Assembly: GCF_019393635.1 (NCBI RefSeq)
Contig: NC_057862.1
Span: forward strand, 414,561,669-414,625,668
DNA length: 64,000 bases
Source of the DNA: Dromiciops gliroides
Lineage: Eukaryota > Chordata > Mammalia > Microbiotheria > Microbiotheriidae
Direction: 5' to 3'
Shown here: positions 23,701 through 34,989 of the stretch, one piece after another
How the letters are laid out: each line of letters starts with the position of its first letter
Numbering within the stretch: the stretch's first letter is position 1
The notes under the pieces: model-generated
What the model was told of the DNA's origin: nothing
The model's input: the letters and a program-made list of their open reading frames with translations, nothing else
Database searches by the model: none
Program-made: the position numbers and the translations under genes

Positions 23701-24999
23701 TGATAGGATGCACTCTCTCTAGGTGACTGATCATTCCAGTTTGAAGTTGTTTTTCCATCTCCTTCTCTTGATTTTACCCCTGCCCCGTTTTCATTCCTGG
23801 TCTGGGAGACCTAATCTGATTCCTCAAAGGGTTAAAGTAAGCACAACAGACTGAAGTCCTTGATGAAAGAAACTCCCTTTCAGGATCACCATTGCATAGA
23901 CCAGAGAAGTGCAAAAAAGCCCAACTTTTACTAGCAAGACAAGAGAAAAACTAGTACTATTCATTCAGTTTGATAAAAATCAGTGTTGAAATTGACGGAA
24001 GTTCTTTTGTAAATCCCAGAGAGATGGATTACTAAGCTAAATCTTGAAAGAAATTTTGCACTCAATTTAACAAAAGTGGTTGGGGTGGGGGATAGTGGGG
24101 AGTAGGCATATTATTAAACATATTTGAAAGGGATCCATTTAATTTTTAATAAATAAAGGGGTTTTTTAACACTCAAGTTAATAAATTATGTGGCTAGAAT
24201 AAATTTATCATTTATATAATATCAGGTTACATGGAATAAAAGCATTTCTAGTCTATAATTCTAACTAACCTGGAAAAGAAGTACTTTATAGGGATAAAGA
24301 TATTTTACAAATTTAAATTATGCATCCAGTGTTTTGTTGGCATGACTTGCTGTTGCTAATCAAAAACTTATTGTTTTCATACCCATGCTCTGGGTTTTTC
24401 ATGTGCTTGTGGATTCATGCTCCTGTCCTCTGGCTACCAGTTGTTGAATCGGTATGGTGGAGGCAGGGTCCGAGAAGGGCCACAGTTATCCTAGCTTGGA
24501 AGGGCTGTGCTCTCCCTTCCTGATAACAGAAAATTCCTGACCCAGAAGGAAGAACTGAACAGCCGCTGTATCTACATGTTCTTTCTCTTCAGCACCATCA
24601 ACAGCTCTCTTCCCTTTAGTCTGTGCATTTAAGAGGGACCCTTGTTATCAGCATATGGTAGGGTCCATCTACTCTTTAAGGAAACTATTTGCTCTGATAC
24701 ATGGGGCTTTGTAAAGCTCACCCCTTCCCCAACCCCCCCCTTTCAGACTCCATCTCACCTGATGTGAAAAGGGACACCAGAACATTCATTTATCATTTTC
24801 TTTCTTTCTTTCTTTTCTTTTCTTTTTTTTTTTTTAAGAGGGGATGGTGGTGGTGGGGAGGGAATTCTGTCCACGCAGACTCTGAATGAGTGCCAAGCTG
24901 CTCTTTCAAAGCCAAAGTTCACTAAAACTCCATTGATGTATGTGCAGCTTTTGACTGCCAGCACCTGGCAGACACAGAAACCTACTCAGTCATAAACAG

Positions 25000-26673
25000 A
25001 TCGCATACAATTTAATTTTAATGTGCTCGTTAGTCGTAGCACATTTCAGACATAATTGTGAACGCAACACAAAATTATAGCAAAAAGACAATTTTAATGC
25101 TGCAGTAGAAAAAAAGGTTATATGAAGAGTCATATAATGGTGCTTCATTGTCAACAACAAAACAGGGCACAGAGTGCGTTACAGGGTCTGTGCTGTTTAC
25201 ATGCCAATATTTTCTACATAGATTCTCATATGGTGTCAGCTGTCAGTTACTTCTGCAAATTAACTGCCAAAAATGGAGACGAACAGAATCACTTAGTGTG
25301 CCGGTAACCACGGGTTACCTTTCATATGCCTAAAGATAAAGCTGGAGTATGGAATCTTGGGAGAATAATTAGGCAGAACAAAACAGAAAGTTACCAATTG
25401 AAATAAAAAGGCATTCTACAATATGAAATAGCAACCAAAAAGACTTATAAATAAGTAAAAGAGGTTGTATCACAGAATGCCTCATAACTTTTAAGCAAAG
25501 TGTTACAGTACAAACATTTTAAAGGCTTTATCAATGTTTAGGAAATACAGTACAAGTTTTTTTTTTCCCTTTCCTTTTCAAATAGACTTAACCCTTTGAG
25601 CACTGAGTTTTGTTTTGAACTTCCTTTGATTTCTAATAAATACCTTTAAAAATCATGTGCAAAATAGTTATGATGCTTGCCATGGATGCACTCCCTGGCC
25701 TCTGTTATCAGACTGCTCAAAACAAAAGAATAACATGATGCTAATAAATATGCATAATTTAAACATGAACCTCTATCAATATAGATGTACTGTATAGCAA
25801 AACAATCATACTTTGCTTTTAGAATAATGTTTCTGCATACTTTATAAATGCTATCTGTGGTATCTTTTGTATAATTTACAATGTTTGAATGTAAAAAAAC
25901 AAAAACAAAAAAAACATAGACCTTGAAAAAAAAGGGAGAGAGAAATATACACTATACATAGGCACAGCTTATGCCCAGAGCATAGCAGATACATAAAACA
26001 CTGTTGCTATAAATGCAGAAAAAAAGGTCATTTAACCACGATCACATTTTTTTCATAAGAGAGTCTGAAATCTATACAATATATACATCTATGTTTCAAT
26101 GTGAAAATAATATATTTTTTTAATTTCAAGGCTTGTTATACCCCTGCAGACCTGCATAAATGGAGGTTCATATTATTAATTATAACTAAGCTGGTAAGGA
26201 TTAAAAAAAAAAACAGAGCTCCATACATTATCATTATTATTATTATTCTTTTTTTTAAACCAAATTAATGCAAAAGTGCTTCAAAGTACTCAGAGGGCTA
26301 AAGATTAAAGGGTGAGAAATGCCAACACACTTGGGTCACATGGAAAAAGTGTGCCAGATTTCCTTATAAATGCTTAATTAAACTGTCTGTGAATGCATGC
26401 AGCTTGAAGCATCGGAGGGATGCCCACAACTAAATCCAATTTACACAAAGTTCCAAACACTTACCACTGCATTTTAACCTTCATATTTTACCAGTAACAA
26501 CAGCTGATTATGCGCCTCTATTAAACACTGTACAGTTATACAAAACAGTTCAGCCCAGAGTGATTCTCTGCCGTTAGAGTAAGAACATGTGCCAAGAACG
26601 AAATAGTAGCTTTAAGGTGCCTTTGACAGTTTTCCTCAAAGCAAATGACAGTCGTTTTAATCGAAAGCAAATG
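25000..26673 (-). other. TSHZ3: TSHZ3 3' untranslated region
   Basis: Sequence directly after the TSHZ3 stop codon is AT-rich, repeat-free and uninterrupted by SINEs for about 1.67 kb, as expected of a conserved 3' UTR. It includes a Pumilio-type element TGTATATA on the minus strand (26090-26097). The right boundary is fixed by the stop at 26674-26676. The left boundary depends on the inferred poly(A) signals at 25011-25022. Confidence 0.65.
25011..25022 (-). terminator. candidate TSHZ3 poly(A) signals (ATTAAA twice)
   Basis: On the minus strand two ATTAAA hexamers lie in tandem (25022-25017 and 25016-25011). They are followed by a T/G-rich stretch ('tttctgtgtctgcc' around 24975-24990) that would serve as the downstream element. 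I found no AATAAA on this strand between the stop codon and here, so these are the best candidates. A more distal site is not excluded. Confidence 0.5.
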
Positions 26674-29600
26674 CTACTGCTTCTCGAGCTCTGAGACATA
26701 CAGGAGATGGTCCTCCGGCGATTTCCCATGTGTTTTGCTAAGATGAAGTTTAACGGCGTGCTTGCTCGCAAAGGTCCGATTGCAAAGTTTACACTGGTAG
26801 GAAGTTCCCAGTTCCTCTTCGGGAGATGATGTCACCAGTTTTTCTGATGGGGACTTAGTTTGTGCTATCTGATTGTTAATCTGTTCATTGGACAGTTTGG
26901 ACAAGTCCCTCAATCTGAAACCCAGATGTGATTCTAGGTGACTGATGTACGTGGAAGGAGTCCTGATTTGTGACGCACAGTCATTACAAAAGAACACAGG
27001 GTGGCCAGTGTCCAAGTTTTTGAGGAACTTCGTTCCCCCTGTCCTTCTAAGCTGGTATTTCACATTGGCCAGCCAGTGGCTGATGGTGGTCATCGAGAGG
27101 CCCGTGAACCTGGAGATATGCATCCGCTCTTGGGGGCTCAAGTCCGACATGATGTATTTCCCTTCTGATGTCTGTCGGAGACTGGCAGCAAACTGGGCCT
27201 GTAAGATCAGCAGGTGTTGGGGATTCCAATTGGACTGGCGTCCCTTCCTCTTCTGGGCCGGTGTCGTCTCCTCGGGCTCTTCTAACGTGGTGCCGTCAAT
27301 GTCAGACTTCTCAGAGATGCTAGAAGGTGTAGAAGATTTTGACGTGTGGCTCTCTGTCAGGTTCTTCAACATATCAGAGATATCTGACAAGGCATTCTCA
27401 CGGAGCGGCGAGTTTGACATGAACGACACGACGGCCGACGTCTTCGCCGTTGTCACCGTGGATGAAGAGGTGGCGGGGGATGTTGACGTGGGTGACAAGA
27501 GCACTGAACCTAAAGAACAGCTTTTGTCACTCTTTCCTTTCGTCAAGTCAATGGGCTGGTCATTGTTGATGTGGTAGAAATAGCGATCTAAGTGGTCTGC
27601 TTTCTTGGACTGCAGGGGTGGGGTTGCCACTGCAGCCTTTTCCGCCAAACTGTTGCTCATCTTGAAGAGCATGCTCATGGGGTCCAGGGCGGGCAAGGAT
27701 GGCTTAGCTGCTTTCCCCAAATGGATATTCATGACTGATTGGAGGGCACTCAAGGGGTTAACAAAGGGTTGCTCAGGAGGGTGGTCAGTAATGATGGCTG
27801 TACTGCTACTCAAGCCACTTGTCACAGGCTTCACCAGTTCCTTGCCATTCTCTACCGGCTCTGCCAAGGGGCTGCTCTCCTTGCACCCATCCCTCTGAGG
27901 GCTGGGGCTGTCCTCTTGGCTCTTGAACCCCCCATCACTGGAGGCCTCCATCTTGATGGGCTCACTCACCTCACTGCTGCATGGGGAAGGTGTGGCCCTT
28001 TTCATAGGGGAGAGCTTCCCCTCAGGTTCCTTCATCTTTTCTTCAACTTTGGCGACTTTCTCTGTGACTTTTTTGACCAGCTCTTCCATGGCATGGAAGT
28101 TGGTCTTTGGCATCGGGGAGGTTTGGCTGCCGGGTGGAGACACCAGGGTCTGGTTCTTTGTGGGCGACACTATCTCACTATTGCTAAACATGGGTTTCAG
28201 GGGTGTGCTCTTCCCAGAGGAACCCAGAGACAATTTCATCATGTTTGGGAGTTGGTAGGCTGCGTGGATACTAGGATAGCCACCCCAGCTAGGAGTCCCA
28301 TTCTGGGCTTTGTTAATAGCAGATGTGACTGTGTTTTCTAGTGATTTTAAGATATCCAACCCTCCTTTGGGACTCTCCTCTAAGTCATTTTCAGTCAAGT
28401 AATGGTACTTAGAAGAGATGTCATACTTTTCCTCTTCCTCAGTTGGTTTTTCTTTGTCCTTAGTTTTTTCTTCTGTCACCACTCTCTCTTTGTCAGCTTC
28501 CTTTTTGACCTCTACATTTAGTTTTGGGGAAATGCTCGAGGGTGTATTGGAGGGAGAGGTAAATGTGGTGGCTGCCAGGGGCACAGACTGTACCTTCTCA
28601 TCAAGTAGAGCCGTGATGGTTGGAGTGACGGGAGCCTCAATGATAGGCTTCCCTTTCTTCATGGCCGAGTTAGTGACCTTGATAAAGTGTCCGGTCACCA
28701 TCATGTGGGCCGTGAGCTCCTGCAAAGTATCGTGGGAGCTGCCACACTCCATGCACTTGAGGATCTGGGATTTCCTGGCCTCAAAGTGCCAGGCATAGCT
28801 AGCCCCATTCTGGTGTCCATAGCGGTTATTTGGCGTGATGTAGGGGTTGGAGTTCTTCTGCAGAGCATCATTCGTGTCTGACATAGTTGCCTTTGGGGTC
28901 CCACCTGTGGAATCCGGGGAGCTGGGCAGCTCAAGCTCCAGCGGGGCTTTCTTTCTGGTGGCAGGAATGATCTTGGCTGCAACAGGCGTGACAGGTTCCT
29001 TCAGAGGCACTTTTTGGTAGTGTTTAGTTTTAATCATATGAACACTCAAGTCCTGGAGAGACTCAAAAGAATGGCCACAATACATGCACTTTAAAACTTT
29101 CTGAGCATCTTCCTTTCCTTCCATTTCCAGCAAGGACCGTTTGCGGGGTTTGGACCACCTCTTGGGGTTGTTGTTATCAGTCTCATGGTTATCATCTCGA
29201 TAATGTCCTGTTTCGTTCATGTGCACTGTTAATTCTACTAAAGTATCATAGGCTGCACTGCAGTCTTTGCAGCGGAATTTGCTGGCCCCAGTAAATATGG
29301 ACCCATAAAGCTTGCTGCTTTGTCGGTACAGCTGTACCGTGCTAAAGAGACTGGGCTCTGGGAGAATCCGGCTCTGAGACACTTGCTGCAGCGTCTTAGC
29401 CATGGCACTCTGATGCCAATCAAAGCTGCCACTGCCACAGCTGCTGCTGCTACTGCTGCTGCTGCTGCTGCTACCATTATTCTTCTCTGAGGAGGGCTGG
29501 TGCAGGTTCAGATTGAGATTGGACCAGTACGAGTTGGAGAGGAAGTTGTTGTAAACAGCCTTCATCTGCTCTAGGCTGTCAGACACTGCTGAGTCTTCCA

Positions 29601-29876
29601 GGGGGATGGCGACCTCCTTACTCTCCTCCTCATTTTTAACTGAGCTGCTTTCGAAGTCTGCCATTCGATCACTGGTCTCACTTATGTGAGACTCACTGTC
29701 CATCTCATGGCTTGAGAATTCAGCAGCAGGAGAGTTCTGGTAGCTGGGACAGGTCTTACTGAACTCTTTTTCAGGGCACGCATATTTGGCAGAGGGCTCC
29801 CCATCTGCTGCCGTCTCATCAGGGTCCATCTCTTCATCAACCAGGGCAGCTGCCTTCAATTCATCTGAAACATAGG
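26674..29876 (-). CDS. TSHZ3: TSHZ3 terminal coding exon (about 1067 residues, 5' partial)
   Basis: Teashirt zinc finger homeobox 3 is a nuclear transcriptional regulator, known from work on the family to act as a repressor with CtBP and to be needed in ureter smooth muscle and brain development. Numbering from the split alanine codon as 1, I see: an acidic serine-rich N-terminus; an 11-serine run (136-146); C2H2 fingers at about 201-225 and 262-286; a basic KRWSKPRKR motif (239-247); a third finger (373-397); a lysine/glutamate-rich helix near 602-620; the CtBP-binding motif PIDLT (775-779); the divergent homeodomain (about 877-947); and two C-terminal fingers (961-984, 1027-1050). It ends SELEKQ. 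All cysteines and histidines of the fingers are present and there is no frameshift. With about 13 residues from an upstream exon the protein would be about 1080 long, against 1081 in human. The open frame extends upstream to an ATG at 29904, but those nine codons are intron: the acceptor is at 29877 and the alanine codon is split G|CC. Confidence 0.97.
29440..29475 (-). repeat. AGC-repeat coding poly-serine tract
   Basis: Ten AGC codons interrupted by one AGT encode 11 serines followed by CGSG. A pure six-AGC block is the most length-variable part. It sits between the acidic N-terminus and the first zinc finger of TSHZ3. Confidence 0.9.
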
Positions 29877-29890
29877 CTGTGGCAAGGAAG
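29877..29890 (-). other. TSHZ3 3' splice acceptor
   Basis: On the minus strand 'cttccttgccacag' precedes CC TAT GTT. The AG is at 29878-29877. It splits an alanine codon (phase 1), which matches the known first junction of TSHZ genes, where a short exon supplies the N-terminal basic peptide. Confidence 0.9.
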
Positions 29891-30133
29891 AGATGGAGGG
29901 GCAAAGGAGAAAGAGGACAAGGAAGAAGAGAAGGAAAGGGAAGAGAAAGAAGGGAGAAAAAAGAAGAGGAAGAGGGGTAGAAAGAAAGGAAGAGAGAGGA
30001 AGAAAAGAAGGACAGGCATTTAGGGAGAAAGGGAAAGAAAAAGACAAACAGTGGGAGAAAGAAAAAGGGAAGAGGAAGGTGGAGGAGGAGGAGGGGGAAA
30101 GGACAAGCAGAGGAAAAAGAAAAAAAAATAAGT
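29879..30133 (-). other. giant AG-free polypyrimidine tract
   Basis: On the sense (minus) strand this is about 255 bases of C and T with only scattered purines and not one AG dinucleotide; the first CT on the plus strand beyond the acceptor is at 30142-30143. It links the TACTAAC branch motif to the acceptor. As purine-rich duplex DNA it could also form triplex. Confidence 0.85.
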
Positions 30134-30140
30134 GTTAGTA
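30134..30140 (-). other. predicted distant branch point (TACTAAC)
   Basis: A perfect match to the optimal U2-complementary branch sequence. The predicted branch adenosine is at 30135, 258 bases from the acceptor, and the whole interval lacks AG. Typical branch points lie 18-40 bases upstream, so this is a strong distant-branch candidate. Weaker alternatives inside the tract are at 29978 (tctac) and about 30021 (cctaaat). Confidence 0.65.
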
Positions 30141-30399
30141 ACTGCTAACCTTAAATAGCATATTTTTTCCCTTCACTCTAAACTCAGCAAGCAAGACAGG
30201 CACTTTTTTTTTTCTTTTTGCAAAATTAAATAGTTAAAATGTGGTGTTTCTTCAGAGCAAAAAAAAAAATTCTGCTCTTCAAACATAATTTGCCACCTTA
30301 TTCTTCTCAAGGGGCAACAGCTTGAAATTAAAACTAAATTTGAAATTAATGAAGCACATTCTGGAGGTGGCATTCATTTCTAAAGTAATAAATTACTTG

Positions 30400-30640
30400 T
30401 ATCAACCTCAGAGACAGCAGTTCCTGTCTGTCAATTAATATGTCTTATGCTTCTCCTACCCCTAATGCATTTCTTAACAGACAGATTCACAATTTAAATT
30501 AAGCAAGCATTTTTAACTCATTACATTTTGAGACTCAATCTTTAATAAATATAAAGTACAAAAACATCAATAAAATTTTCGCAAAGTAAAAAGAAAGTAC
30601 ATCAATTACAATAAATTAAAAACAAGATTTCATGGGGTTT
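30400..30640. promoter_or_regulatory. AT-rich unique segment near the exon
   Basis: Unique sequence with many TTAAT/ATTA sites ('caatttaaattaagcaagca'). It is a possible conserved intronic element; weak evidence. Confidence 0.25.
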
Positions 30641-31454
30641 TTTTTTCTCCCTTCTCCTGAAAGAGCAGGTAATGTAGAAGCTCATAATAACTCTGTAATG
30701 GGGATTGGAGCACATTGGTTATGGATGGAATGGAAGACCCCTTTCTCCTCTGAATGCCCAGCTCTCCTTCACCACACAAAAAGCCATGCAAAATGATGTC
30801 AGGAGAAGTTCAGGAAAATTTGTATGCGGTGCTCATTCTTGCTGTATAAATATATACAAGACCTTCCAGTGGACCTTACAAATGTCAAAGTGTTTGCTCT
30901 TTAGACTACTTTGTCAATATTTACTCAGCATAAGCTACACAGACACCCAACAGGGATCCTGTCTTCTTGGAAGTAATGCAACCAGTGATGGAAATCTCAC
31001 ATACTCTTCCCGAACAGGAGAGGCAGGGACTGCCTTCTTTCAGGCAGTTTTCCTTAGTCAGACTCTGCCAGCATTTTACCTACAGCACATTCATTCAGAG
31101 GATCAAGGTCTGCAGAGACTTGCTTAGAGAACACACTAATGGAGCAAGCTGATTTGTTTTGCTTTTCTTTGTTTTGATCCCTATCTGTTGAGCCATTCTC
31201 CTTATTTTCCTCCTGAGTTAAGGATTGAGAACTCTTAAAGGCATCCACCACCCTTCAGAATAATCTCAAAGAGAAGGACCCTCATTCTCACACCAGTTTA
31301 TTAGAATTAGGAACCACTTAAAGTTTGGATATCAGGCTGTTTTCATTGGCTTGACTAGCTACCATCTTACCCAAGGAAAAGCAGGTATATACATAGTTGT
31401 TGTGGGCTGGGACTTCTGGGGTGTTTGTTTTGTATACCTTGATTCAAAAAATTA

Positions 31455-31490
31455 GGGGGGGAGAGAGAGAGAGAGAAAGGAAGGAAGAAA
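31455..31490. repeat. (GA)n/GGAA purine repeat
   Basis: 'gagagagagagagag' is followed by 'ggaaggaaga'. Short microsatellite. Confidence 0.85.
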
Positions 31491-31799
31491 AAGCTGACTT
31501 TGGGGGAACTTACCACAAATAAGCAAGACATGCCATCGTAAAAGCAATTTCACTTTTAGGGTGGAGGGGAATTGTTCTGACTATAATGTAATTTTCATAT
31601 AGCCAAACAGACACACTAGATCATTTCATTATTGTTCCTTTTGGTTTAGTTGTGATTTATGTCAAAATAGACCCTGACTTTGAGTTTCTAAGCCAGAATC
31701 AAAATCCCTAGTAATTACTGGACCATGATTCAGAGAATATACCTGATCTAATAATAACATTTGAATGGGGATCAGGAGGAGAGAAGAGCCTGAGGTTAT

Positions 31800-32510
31800 G
31801 GGAAAAGATGGTATGGTATAGTGTGAAGTGTATCAGATCAGATCTGGAAATCAGAGGACCTAGGCTCAAATCCCAAGTCTATTACTGCCTGTGTGACCTT
31901 GGACAAGTCATTTCACTACCAAGGACTTCCTCATCTACAAAATAAAAGGGTTGTTTCAATGGAGTAATGGCTAAGCAAATTGTGGTACATGAATATGACA
32001 GAATATCGCTTTGCTGTAAGAAATGATAAATATGAAGAATTCAAAGAAAATAATTTAAAGAGCCATGGGAAGATTCATATGAACAGAATGAATTAAGCAG
32101 AACCAGAAAAACAATATATACCATGGCTACCACAAATGGAAACAGAATGAGAAAAATGACAGTAACAACAAAAATGACAGAAACTGAAAACTGTGTAAGC
32201 ATAAAGAATAGAACACTTTGCTGAGGTAGGGAAAGTGGATGCCTATGGGTGTGGAATGCTGCATATACTATCAGTCTTGGGTGATGTGTTAATTTGGCAG
32301 TACTCCTTTTAATTCTTCTTCTGTTTAAATGTTGTTATATGGGCTGGCCATGGGCAAGGGAGGGAGAAAAGCTATATGCAGAAATGAAGGTGATATAAAA
32401 ATATATCAATAAAAATTTAAAATTTTAAGGAGGAAAAAAAAGTAAAGTTAGTAGTCTCAGTGACCTTGAAGGTCCCTTCTATCTTGAAATCTATGATCCT
32501 TATCCTGGCA
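31800..32510 (+). repeat. THER/MIR-class SINE split by an insertion
   Basis: The 5' part, 31800-31965 ('cagaggacctaggctcaaat', core 'tgtgtgaccttggacaagtc', 'ctcatctacaaaataaaagg'), continues after a 488-base insertion at 32454-32510 ('ccttgaaggtcccttctatc', 'aatctatgatcc'). The two halves join cleanly into the family consensus. Confidence 0.75.
31966..32453 (+). mobile_element. L1-like LINE 3' fragment
   Basis: Inserted in the SINE above. An approximate duplication 'gtttcaatg'/'gtctcagtg' lies at the two junctions. It carries 'gaatatgacagaatatcgct' and 'taagcagaaccagaaaaaca', shared with the 1790 copy, and ends in an A-rich tail. Confidence 0.55.
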
Positions 32511-32999
32511 ATAGATAAACAAACCACAAAGATGAAGGCTTGTTAAACACGACTTTGAAGATCAGTTATAAATGTCCTACCCTTCAAATCAATTCAACAG
32601 TCTTTACATAGGACCTACCATGCATCTTGTGTTATCCACAGAGGAGGGATAGCTCATTTATGTGAGTTATTTGTCTAGGAAGGCAGGGTGGGTTTTAAGT
32701 TCTGTTAAATTCAATCACCGAGGCCTTATGTACTAATAGATTTTTAAAAATAAAACAAAATGGCAAAAAGTATTTTTCCTGAAGGGCTGCAGCCAAAATG
32801 TATGGGGAAATCTTCTGTGTGCCCTGAGATAAGTAGGCCTGGTGCATACTATGAATACAGTCATTTAAAAATCAAAACAAACCAACTCTTCCCTCCCTCT
32901 ATTCCCCCTACGCAGAGACATAGAAACCTCTCTGAATCGTTTGCATAGCTAGCTGTATCTCAGAGCAAACTTCTGGAAATCTGCTGTACTACACTCCAC

Positions 33000-33460
33000 A
33001 GAAACGAGCTTGGGATGTGTCAGGCAGACTAGGCAAGAGCCAATGGAAAATGCAAAATGACAGAGTTCGAGCAGCATCTAGTCGGGTCTGGATGACACAC
33101 ACTGCACCTCTCTATAATCCTCTCTGAGAGGGGATTAGATCAGGGGTGAGTCTGTGTTCAACAAGATGCAATACAATATTTGGAAGGAAATGAACTGGAT
33201 TCCAATGTGCATAACACTTCTATTAAATGCTTTTTGGAAATTATTATTATTTTGAACAATAAGTCCACAGAAAGCACAGGAAAACAGACTTGGCATCTGC
33301 CTAGTTCATGCTTATTGAGGGTTCAGAGGAGATTCTTGTCCTTTGTAAACAGTTATTAAAGCTGTTTTCCTTCCTCCTGATCTCTTTGCATGCTGAGATC
33401 TGCTCCTCAGGGCTGCCACATCACATCGTGGGCTTCTTATTCTTTTTTTAGCCCAGTTAC
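33000..33460. promoter_or_regulatory. candidate intronic regulatory element
   Basis: Unique sequence containing an inverted pair of TAATCC/GGATTA sites ('taatcctctctgagaggggatta' region, 33116-33138), the recognition core of OTX/PITX-type homeodomains, able to form a near-perfect stem. Also a cluster of CpGs near 33067-33085. Function is inferred. Confidence 0.3.
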
Positions 33461-33739
33461 ACCTAACCAATGGACTTGAACTATCCAGGGTGGATACAAC
33501 TACAGCAACCACCCCCTCCCCTTCCCCTCACCCCTCCCAACCACCACCATCAGGGGCCATGAGAAAATCAATGGTTGGTACAAGCAATGACAAATCCTGG
33601 AAAGGGATAGGGTGGGGGGAACTCAAAGTGGCATGAATTTCAAAGACCTAAAAGGAAACCCTAATCCTTGCTGGTATATTCTCACCCTTTCCAGTGAGAT
33701 AGGGACTGAGCAAGATTTTGTTAAACACATAAAAATGAG

Positions 33740-33880
33740 TGCACAAACAATTCAACAAGTACCTCTAAAACACCCCCTATGGACAAGACACTTTCCAGGC
33801 ACTAGGGGATAGAAACATTAAAAAAGGAAAAATAGCCCTTGCCCTCAAGAAGCTTATATTTTATTGGAGAATGTCCCCTA
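33740..33880 (+). repeat. ancient mammalian interspersed repeat
   Basis: Contains 'ttgccctcaagaagcttata', the recognisable mid-block, after 'acaagacactttccaggcac'. Confidence 0.5.
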
Positions 33881-34079
33881 GAAGGGTATCTTTATTGGAG
33901 CTGTCGAACTGGCCACAATCCAGAAGGTTGGGACCACATCTAGATTTAAGTGGAAATTAATATGGAAAAGGGGGGAAAAAAGGCCAAATAGCAGAGTAGT
34001 TTAGTGGGAAGAAGACTATATTTGAAGTAAAGGGGAATGGGTGTAAATTCTGTCTTTATTATACTTAACTAAAAATTAT

Positions 34080-34185
34080 TTTATTTCTTATGTGTAACTT
34101 TGGGCCAAACCTCCATTTCCTGAACCATAGAATGAGGAGGTTAGATTTGATTTCTAAGATCTCAGCTCTATGTTCTATGATCCTC
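34080..34185 (+). repeat. THER-class SINE tail
   Basis: 'catttcctgaaccatagaat' and 'tctaagatctcagctctatg' match the 3' half of the old CORE-SINE family with a CR1-like tail. Confidence 0.5.
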
Positions 34186-34404
34186 TCACTTTAATGTTCT
34201 GGGGTAATTTCAAAATGGAGGCACATCCCATCTAACATAATTAATTGAGTGTGTAAAAAACACAATGTTAATTCCAACAGCATTACAGGATTGAAATTCT
34301 CCAAGAAGGATATTTATCCACTTGGAGTAAACAATATTATTGCTTATTGTTGTTATTTAATAATAATAGTCAATATTATTAATTATCAATCATTGGATCA
34401 TAAG

Positions 34405-34456
34405 TTTATAGATGAAGGAAGGAAGGAAGGGAAGGAAGGAGGGAGGGAGAGAGGTA
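34405..34456. repeat. (GGAA)n/(GGGA)n purine repeat
   Basis: Eight or so GGAA units with G variants. Purine-only on the plus strand. Confidence 0.9.
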
Positions 34457-34459
34457 GAA

Positions 34460-34625
34460 GGCTAGGTGCTATTATTATTGTCATTTTAGAGGTGAGAAAA
34501 TTGAAGCAAAAGGAGGTTAAATGATTTTCCCAGGGTCACAAAGCTAGTAAGTATATGAGGCAGAATTTGAACTCAGGTCTTCCCGATTACAGACTCAGCA
34601 TACTGTCCACTATAGCACCTAACTG
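34460..34625 (-). repeat. MIR-class SINE
   Basis: Inverted copy with 'ttttagaggtgagaaaattg', core 'cccagggtcacaaagctagt' and 'tttgaactcaggtcttcc'. Confidence 0.65.
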
Positions 34626-34989
34626 CAGAAGAAGTCATCTAGTACAACTCCCTCATTTTATATATTAGGAAACTGAGACCCAGAATCTTTCCTGCTTTAA
34701 GTATACATTGTTCTACTTTGGTCTTCCCCAGATAGGAACTGTTCAGCGTCCTCATTAATTCAATCAACAATCATCCATTAAATACCAATGGATAGGTAAC
34801 AGTAAGCTGAGGCAGAACCTCAGTACAGGCACTATTACTCTAGCTGGGTCCTTACCAACCATTCAGTGTTTTTTCCACTAGTCAGTAAGTAAATATTTAT
34901 GAAGCACCTACTAAGTGCCAACCACTGTGCTAAGCTCTATACCATACTATTTCTCAGGTTATCTGACTCAGAAGGGAAAGCAAAGGGTT

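Larger units (their letters stand above)
18100..24990. other. TSHZ3 3' flank, SINE-poor, candidate noncoding elements
   Basis: No gene recognised. This 6.9 kb lies beyond the inferred TSHZ3 poly(A) site and has no young SINE. Segments that look like conserved regulatory DNA (unique, AT-rich, TAAT/ATTA-rich, no repeat resemblance) are about 18570-18890, 19030-19260, 19730-20070, 22500-22740 and 22900-23560. The last includes an octamer 'atttgcat' near 23467. About 20270-20450 is an old inverted MIR, and 21030-21150 an ancient repeat fragment. Confidence 0.4.

Noticed and set aside
26945..28798. Plus-strand open frames of 97-210 codons across the TSHZ3 exon
   Set aside because: They lie antisense to a highly conserved coding exon, overlap each other in frames, and show no domain; they are shadows of the real frame.
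29877..29904. ATG at 29904 as TSHZ3 start (nine codons MPLHLFLAT before the alanine)
   Set aside because: These codons are the pyrimidine tract and acceptor of an intron. The known TSHZ3 N-terminus comes from a separate short exon, and the AG at 29878-29877 fits the family junction.
29893..30138. 81-codon Lys/Arg/Glu-rich plus-strand frame
   Set aside because: It is the purine strand of the splice-site polypyrimidine tract, low complexity and antisense.
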